A model generated the notes under the pieces. The model worked only from the letters and a program-made list of their open reading frames with translations. It did not search any database and was not told the DNA's origin. Below, piece by piece: positions 59,496 to 64,000 of a stretch of DNA of 64,000 nt. The DNA lies in contig NZ_VORB01000004.1 of the NCBI RefSeq assembly GCF_007995015.1, positions 1-64,000 on the forward strand. The letters run 5' to 3'. The translations under genes were made by a program, and so were the position numbers. This DNA is from Luteibaculum oceani (GTDB taxonomy: Bacteria; Bacteroidota; Bacteroidia; Flavobacteriales_D; Luteibaculaceae). Each line of letters starts with the position of its first letter. Within the stretch, counting starts at the first letter, position 1.

Positions 59496-61508
59496 CTATA
59501 GTTGCAAAAGCTTTTCCACTGCCAATTTCAACCTCTCCTTTGGTAAAAACTGATTTTCTAAGTTCTTAGCAAAAGGAACTGGTGTATCTAAAGATCCCAC
59601 TTTCATAACCGGTGCATCCAGATTAAAAAAGCAGTTCTCTTGAATTTTAGACACAATCTCTGAGGCCACTCCATAGGAAATGGTGTCCTCCTGAAGTACT
59701 ATGGCCTTGTTACACTTATTTACAGAAGCATAAATACTGTCCCAGTCCATAGGAACCAATGTTCTCAGATCTAAGACTTCAATGGAAGCATCTACGGAAT
59801 CGGCAACTTCCATAGCCCAATGCACACCGAGACCATAAGTAATTATAGTAAGTGCATCTCCCTCTATGGCAATAGATGCTTTCCCTTCATCTACTGTATA
59901 AAATCCACTTGGAACTTGGGACTTTACCGTACGGTATAGATACTTATGCTCGAAGAATAACACTGGATTGTTATCTGCAATCGCTCGCAAAAGCAATCCT
60001 TTAGCGTCGTATGCATTAGAAGGAAAATAAACTTTTAATCCTGGAATTTTGGTAAACCAAGCCTCTAGGGACTGCGAATGGAAGGGGCCCGCCCCTACTC
60101 CTGCTCCCGTTGGCATTCTTACCACCACTTTTGGCTCGGCTCCCCAGCGATAATGGATTTTAGCTAAATTATTGGCTATTTGTGTCATTCCACAGGATAC
60201 GAAATCGGCAAATTGCATTTCCACCATAGATCGCCCTCCTGCAATACCAAAACCAAGTGAAGTACCCAAAATAGCACTTTCACACAGCGGAGTATTGCGC
60301 ACCCTTTCTTTGCCAAACTTTTCAGCCAAGCCTTCGGTAGCCTTAAAAACCCCACCATAATCGGCAATATCTTGCCCCATAAGAACCAATTCGGGATAGG
60401 AATCGAGCGCAACATCGAGCGCATCTTTAATTGCGTCAATCATGCGCATTTCAATTTTCTCTCCCGGTGACTCCTCCTTTAATTCAATATTCGAAGTGTA
60501 CACATCGCGCATTTCCACCTCAGGATCTGGAATAATTTCGTCGTAGGCCAAAGCTTCATCCAAAGCCGTTTTAACCTTTTTCGCGTAGCTTTCTTCCATA
60601 GCGGCTAATTCCTCTAATCCAGCTATCCCCTCTCTGAGTAACAGCTCTTTTAAAGCCTCAACACCGTCCCTTTTACTCCATGTTTCACCTAGCCCTTCGG
60701 GGTAATACGCCGTACCCGACGCTTCTTCGTGTCCCCGCATTCGAAAGGTTACACATTCCGCCAGTAAAGGCTTACCGGTAGTTCTAACATAATCAGCAAT
60801 GTCAGATAACTTTTGTTTAAGCTCCGTTGGATTATTCCCATCCAATTGCACAGCTTCCATACCGTAACCAACCGCCTTATCTATAAATTGCTTGCACTTA
60901 TATTGCTCGTAATAAGGAGTAGACAATCCCCAATAATTATTCTCTACCACAAATAAAACGGGAAGGTCCCAAACCGCTGCCACATTCATAGCCTCATGGA
61001 AATCACCTTCACTGGTAGCTCCATCGCCAGTAAAGGCCAAAACGGCCTTTTTATCCTCTCTTAATTTATGGTTCAAGGCTAAGCCATCCGCTACACCTAA
61101 CTGAGGGCCCAAGTGAGAAATCATTCCCACGAGATTATGTTCGGGAGCTCCGAAATGAAAAGACCTATCTCTTCCTTTGGTATAACCCTCAGCCTTACCC
61201 ATAAATTGGGCAAACAATCTATTCAAGGGTACCTTCCTCGTAGTAAATACCCCCAAATTTCTATGCATGGTACAGATATATTCATCTGGATGCATAGCAG
61301 CTGCAGCACAGACTGAAAGAGTTTCTTGACCGAAGCCTGAAAACCACTTCGATATTTTACCTCCACGCAAGGCTGACAACATTTTATTTTCAATTACCCG
61401 AGGAAGTAACAGCTGCTTATACAGATTAAGCAATTCCTTATCTGAAAATCCACTCTTCCCTACACTTAGTGGGCTAAAGGCATTTATGGGTCTATTGTCT
61501 ACGAACAT
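59496..61508 (-). CDS. 2-oxo acid dehydrogenase E1, fused alpha and beta subunits
   Basis: A 670-aa thiamine-diphosphate enzyme that decarboxylates a 2-oxo acid and passes the acyl group to an E2 lipoyl protein. The alpha part (about residues 1-330) has the ThDP motif GDGATSEGDFHEA...ENN near 160-190. The beta part (about 345-670) has GQDIADYGGVFKATEGL and NTPLCESAILG. The sequence resembles branched-chain 2-oxoisovalerate or pyruvate types; the substrate cannot be settled here. Alpha-beta fusions are common in Bacteroidota. The gene is alone: E2 and E3 are not in the window. It ends convergently to the receptor gene at 56913. Confidence 0.92.
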   Translation of the reverse strand: MFVDNRPINAFSPLSVGKSGFSDKELLNLYKQLLLPRVIENKMLSALRGGKISKWFSGFGQETLSVCAAAAMHPDEYICTMHRNLGVFTTRKVPLNRLFAQFMGKAEGYTKGRDRSFHFGAPEHNLVGMISHLGPQLGVADGLALNHKLREDKKAVLAFTGDGATSEGDFHEAMNVAAVWDLPVLFVVENNYWGLSTPYYEQYKCKQFIDKAVGYGMEAVQLDGNNPTELKQKLSDIADYVRTTGKPLLAECVTFRMRGHEEASGTAYYPEGLGETWSKRDGVEALKELLLREGIAGLEELAAMEESYAKKVKTALDEALAYDEIIPDPEVEMRDVYTSNIELKEESPGEKIEMRMIDAIKDALDVALDSYPELVLMGQDIADYGGVFKATEGLAEKFGKERVRNTPLCESAILGTSLGFGIAGGRSMVEMQFADFVSCGMTQIANNLAKIHYRWGAEPKVVVRMPTGAGVGAGPFHSQSLEAWFTKIPGLKVYFPSNAYDAKGLLLRAIADNNPVLFFEHKYLYRTVKSQVPSGFYTVDEGKASIAIEGDALTIITYGLGVHWAMEVADSVDASIEVLDLRTLVPMDWDSIYASVNKCNKAIVLQEDTISYGVASEIVSKIQENCFFNLDAPVMKVGSLDTPVPFAKNLENQFLPKERLKLAVEKLLQL

Positions 61509-61556
61509 GCCGCCAATTTAAATAATACTTGACGGCATAAACAATTAGAAAATAAA

Positions 61557-61584
61557 AAAGCCCCACGCTGGAGCGTGGGGCTTT
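61557..61584. terminator. Terminator between the helicase and E1 genes
   Basis: A perfect 12-bp stem AAAGCCCCACGC/GCGTGGGGCTTT with a TGGA loop. On the minus strand it follows the DEAD helicase stop by 3 bp and is followed by TTTTTT-rich sequence, so it ends the helicase transcript just before the E1 gene. Confidence 0.92.
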
Positions 61585-61587
61585 GTT

Positions 61588-63354
61588 TTATTTGTGTTGG
61601 GTTCTTTTATGATAAGATTCATAAGGCTTTCGGTTTCCACCGCCGCTTCCACCATCTCTCCTTCGAGACGACCCACGGTCCTTGGATTTATATCCTCCGC
61701 CATCTCTTCTACGTCCTCCACCAGAGCGAGATCCTCCCCCTCTTGGTTCCTGACTTGAAAATTCGGCGCGAACTTCTCTTCCATCTATTTCTGCGCCGCG
61801 AAGGCTATCTACAACTTCGGATGCGAATTTATTTTCAACCTCTACAAAGCTGAATTGGTTTTTTAAATCAATTCTTCCAACAGCCTGAGCTGTTACTGCT
61901 GATCTAGAACAAACTAATCTTAGGATTGCTCCTTTATCAATACCATCCATTGTTCCAACGTTTACAAAAATACGTTGGAAGTTTCCATTTGATCTACTTT
62001 CTCTTCCACCCGACATACGAGACCTACTAGCGTCTACATTAAGATCTGGAGCGTTCTTGTAGTAATCGAATAGATTATTAAAATGGTTGGATACAAAGAG
62101 TGCGATAATTTCTTCGCGATCAAAATCTGCCAACTCCTCCGAAATATTCTCCAGATAAGTTTCCATCTCTTGCTGGTTAACTTCTGTGTTAACCACACGG
62201 TTAATGTATGCTCCAAGTTGACGACCACAGATATCTTTGGGCTCAGGAAGTTTCTCGTGCGCCAAAGATTGCTTCATAATGCGCTCGATATCTCTTACCT
62301 TACCCATATCTCTTGGGTCTACAATGGCAATAGACATTCCTTTTTTACCTGCTCTACCTGTTCTACCACTTCTATGTGTGTAGTTTTCTACATCGTCTGG
62401 TAACATATAGTGAATTACGTGGGTAATTTCATCCACGTCTATTCCACGTGCCGCAACATCCGTTGCAACCAGTACTTTGGTAGTCTTAGAACGGAATTTA
62501 GACATTACAGAATCCCTTTCTGCCTGAGAAAGATCTCCGTGTAATGGCTCTGCATTATAACCGTCTCTAGCAAGCTTTTCAGCTACTTCTCTAGTGTGGT
62601 TACGTGTGTTACAGAATACAATACCATAGATATCTGGATTAAAATCCAAAATTCGCTTCAAAGCTGGATATCTATTTCTTCCGTGTACAGTGATATACTT
62701 GTGAGAAATGGTTGTTGCGCTACTGTTTTTAGATCCTACCGTTATTTCCAACGGATCGGTCATAAAATTCTTAGCAATAGCCGCTACCTCTTTTGGCATG
62801 GTAGCAGAAAACAACCAAGTTCTTTTAGAATGTGGAGTATGAGAAAGGATAAAATCAATATCCTCCTTGAATCCCATGTTCAACATTTCATCGGCTTCAT
62901 CTAACACGGCTATTTCCACCTGGTTAAAATCTACCTTTCCACGATTAATCAAATCGATTAACCTTCCTGGTGTTGCAACAACAATTTGAGACCCCTTTCT
63001 CAAATCCCTAATTTGTTTTTCTATGGAAGATCCTCCATAAACTGGGGTAATTCTTGCACCTACAAATTGACTACTGTACTCTTTAAGATCGCCCGAAATT
63101 TGCAAACACAACTCTCGAGTTGGACAGAGTACTACTGCTTGCGTAACTGGTTTACTAAAGTTAATAAGGTGCACAATTGGCAAACCGAAAGCAGCTGTTT
63201 TCCCTGTACCCGTCTGGGCCAATCCAACGAGATCTCTGTTGCTTTCGATTAGACTTGGGATAGCTTTTTCCTGTATTGCTGTCGGGTTTTCAAACCCAAG
63301 AGGAACAATAGCTTTTAAAACTTCTTCCCTAAGTCCTAACGATTCAAATGACAT
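61588..63354 (-). CDS. DEAD-box RNA helicase (DeaD/CsdA type)
   Basis: A 588-aa ATP-dependent RNA helicase. The N-terminal motifs are all present: Q motif GFENPTAIQ, Walker A AQTGTGKT (46-53), DEAD (about 151-154), SAT, and HRSGRTGR in domain 2. A DbpA-type RNA-binding domain follows (about 450-530, FVNVGTMDGIDKGAILRLV), then a Gly/Arg/Ser-rich RGG-like tail (about 535-588). Such helicases unwind rRNA during ribosome assembly and at low temperature. A -7-like TACATTTG (63372-63379, minus) precedes the start by 17 bp. Its upstream neighbour is rnpB. Confidence 0.95.
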   Translation of the reverse strand: MSFESLGLREEVLKAIVPLGFENPTAIQEKAIPSLIESNRDLVGLAQTGTGKTAAFGLPIVHLINFSKPVTQAVVLCPTRELCLQISGDLKEYSSQFVGARITPVYGGSSIEKQIRDLRKGSQIVVATPGRLIDLINRGKVDFNQVEIAVLDEADEMLNMGFKEDIDFILSHTPHSKRTWLFSATMPKEVAAIAKNFMTDPLEITVGSKNSSATTISHKYITVHGRNRYPALKRILDFNPDIYGIVFCNTRNHTREVAEKLARDGYNAEPLHGDLSQAERDSVMSKFRSKTTKVLVATDVAARGIDVDEITHVIHYMLPDDVENYTHRSGRTGRAGKKGMSIAIVDPRDMGKVRDIERIMKQSLAHEKLPEPKDICGRQLGAYINRVVNTEVNQQEMETYLENISEELADFDREEIIALFVSNHFNNLFDYYKNAPDLNVDASRSRMSGGRESRSNGNFQRIFVNVGTMDGIDKGAILRLVCSRSAVTAQAVGRIDLKNQFSFVEVENKFASEVVDSLRGAEIDGREVRAEFSSQEPRGGGSRSGGGRRRDGGGYKSKDRGSSRRRDGGSGGGNRKPYESYHKRTQHK

Positions 63355-63371
63355 AAAAAAATATTAAGCGG

Positions 63372-63379
63372 CAAATGTA
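63372..63379 (-). promoter_or_regulatory. -7 promoter element for the DEAD helicase
   Basis: Minus-strand TACATTTG matches TAnnTTTG, 17 bp before the ATG at 63354. It lies after the rnpB terminator, so the helicase is transcribed on its own. No clear -33 element. Confidence 0.5.
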
Positions 63380-63403
63380 CGATTAAAAAATGGGTAAAAT
63401 GGT

Positions 63404-63427
63404 AAAGGCGCCCGGAAGGGCGCCTTT
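63404..63427 (-). terminator. Terminator of rnpB
   Basis: A perfect 10-bp stem AAAGGCGCCC/GGGCGCCTTT with a 4-nt loop. It starts 7 nt after the 3' end of RNase P RNA. The T-run on the minus strand is short (TTT within the stem end, then ACC), so termination is supported mainly by hairpin and position. Confidence 0.8.
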
Positions 63428-63433
63428 ATTTCG

Positions 63434-63816
63434 TTCCAATACCTATAAGCCGGGTTCTGTACCACGCCGCAAGCGTGATGCCCATCATTTATCTAGCTGT
63501 AGCGTCACCACTACAGTCCATCGATCCACCCTCCTTGTCAATAAATTGTAGCCGGACAAGCTAGCACCCGAAGATGCACAAGGTTTACTTGATCTTTCAG
63601 CCCGTGAGGTTTACCATGCGCCTTATGTCACCACTCGGCCGGTGGGCTCTTACCCCACCTTTTCACCCTTACCGCGCCGGAGCGTGGCGGTTTGTTTTCT
63701 GCTGCACTGTCTGTACCACGCCCTAGGCGTGGTCCTTCCTGTTAGGAAGCACGGTTGTCCTATGCTGCCCAGACTTTCCTCCACGCCTAAGGCATGGCGA
63801 TGAGCCAGTATTGGAA
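63434..63816 (-). ncRNA. rnpB: RNase P RNA (bacterial type A)
   Basis: The catalytic RNA that trims tRNA 5' leaders. On the minus strand the universal core GAGGAAAGTCTGGGC is at 63767-63781, with the matching 3' core ending AGAACCCGGCTTATAGG near the 3' end. GTGAAAAGGTGGGGTAAGAG and the ACCGGCCGAGTGG region are also present. Ends are set by the P1 helix: TTCCAATAC (63434-63442) pairs with GTATTGGAA (63808-63816), 9 bp, giving about 383 nt. Several helices carry related CCACGCC/GGCGTGG arms. It sits 5 bp downstream of an Smr-domain gene and has its own terminator. Confidence 0.96.
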
Positions 63817-63821
63817 TATCG

Positions 63822-64000
63822 TTAACGGTTTAGACCAAATAACTCAACGCTAATTGCTCCACCACCATATTTGTCAAATGATGCATCACTATATTGGATG
63901 TCCTCCAATTGATGTAACAAATTTAGTATTTCTGTACGTAGTATCCCTTTTCCCTTACCATGAATTACTGTAATAAACTTTACCCGATTTTTTCTGGCCA
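63822..64000 (-). CDS. Smr-domain protein, C-terminal end (partial)
   Basis: The last 58 codons of a gene that runs off the right edge (reading frame starts at 63998). The translation contains FITVIHGKGKGIL and YGGGAISVELFGL, the signature HGxGxG and GGG segments of the Smr domain found at the end of MutS2 and in stand-alone Smr proteins. Smr domains cleave RNA or branched nucleic acid. Whether the full protein is MutS2-like or a shorter DUF2027-type protein cannot be told from this fragment. It ends 5 bp before rnpB. Confidence 0.85.
   Translation of the reverse strand, partial: ARKNRVKFITVIHGKGKGILRTEILNLLHQLEDIQYSDASFDKYGGGAISVELFGLNR

Noticed and set aside
61557-63797. GCGTGG-type hairpins as a dispersed palindromic repeat family
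   Set aside because: The helicase terminator shares only a short GC core with the rnpB helices; not enough to claim a mobile repeat.

Overview
The window is a chromosomal stretch of a Bacteroidota bacterium, most likely order Flavobacteriales. The 5' end of a 16S rRNA gene at the left edge reads like Flavobacteriia/Cryomorphaceae-type 16S. Promoter-like elements fit the Bacteroidota consensus (TAnnTTTG at -7, TTTG near -33). Typical Bacteroidota families are present: DUF4293, DUF4199, DUF4249, DUF4139, DUF5916, carboxypeptidase-like-domain TonB receptors, and type IX secretion (T9SS) C-terminal sorting domains. Base composition is AT-rich and coding is dense. I see no CRISPR array, insertion sequence, prophage or tRNA gene.

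Layout. 1-577: start of a minus-strand rRNA operon with three similar tandem promoters and a boxA-like site. 578-4091: ABC exporter, truA, a small phosphodiesterase, DUF4293. 4293-6613: rho (with a long disordered insert) and DUF4199. 6653-9855: TonB receptor plus DUF4249 lipoprotein. 9864-12874: AlkD-like glycosylase, Mpl-like murein ligase, MBL-fold hydrolase. 12940-13915: a tandem duplication of an unrecognised 84-codon gene, each copy with the same two-part dyad about 122 bp upstream. 14061-19746: four sensor histidine kinases in a row without a response regulator, then a cold-shock-domain gene. 20001-27819: DUF5916 protein, comEC, SpoIID-domain protein, lpxB, a small membrane protein and surE, on the minus strand and tightly packed. 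27900-35781: DUF4139 protein, NhaC-type antiporter, a second TonB receptor/DUF4249 pair, trxB. 35883-45773 (minus): a Kunitz/BPTI-type lipoprotein coupled by a 4-nt overlap to a giant seven-PKD T9SS protein, a PorE-like OmpA protein, an AsmA-family protein and a dicarboxylate/amino-acid symporter. 45857-52407: overlapping run hutI-hutG-patatin-DinB-SUI1-RNA methyltransferase. 52503-59375: a TonB receptor with a secreted esterase-like protein whose nucleophile serine is replaced, then a second, different TonB receptor. 59496-64000 (minus): fused alpha-beta E1 dehydrogenase, DEAD-box helicase, RNase P RNA, and the C-terminal end of an Smr-domain protein.

How the genes fit together. Much of the window concerns the cell envelope and uptake: four TonB receptors, two with surface lipoprotein partners, two T9SS cargo proteins, a PorE-like periplasmic protein, lipid A and murein-recycling enzymes. 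A second theme is RNA metabolism: Rho, TruA, DEAD helicase, RNase P RNA, SUI1, RlmL-like methyltransferase, cold-shock protein. hutI/hutG are the last two steps of histidine degradation to glutamate; a symporter of the glutamate/dicarboxylate family is divergently transcribed beside them.

The least explained items are the Kunitz lipoprotein/PKD pair, the duplicated 84-aa genes with their shared dyad, the orphan kinase array, and the nucleophile-less secreted hydrolase. All functions are inferred from reading the sequence; no database search was run.
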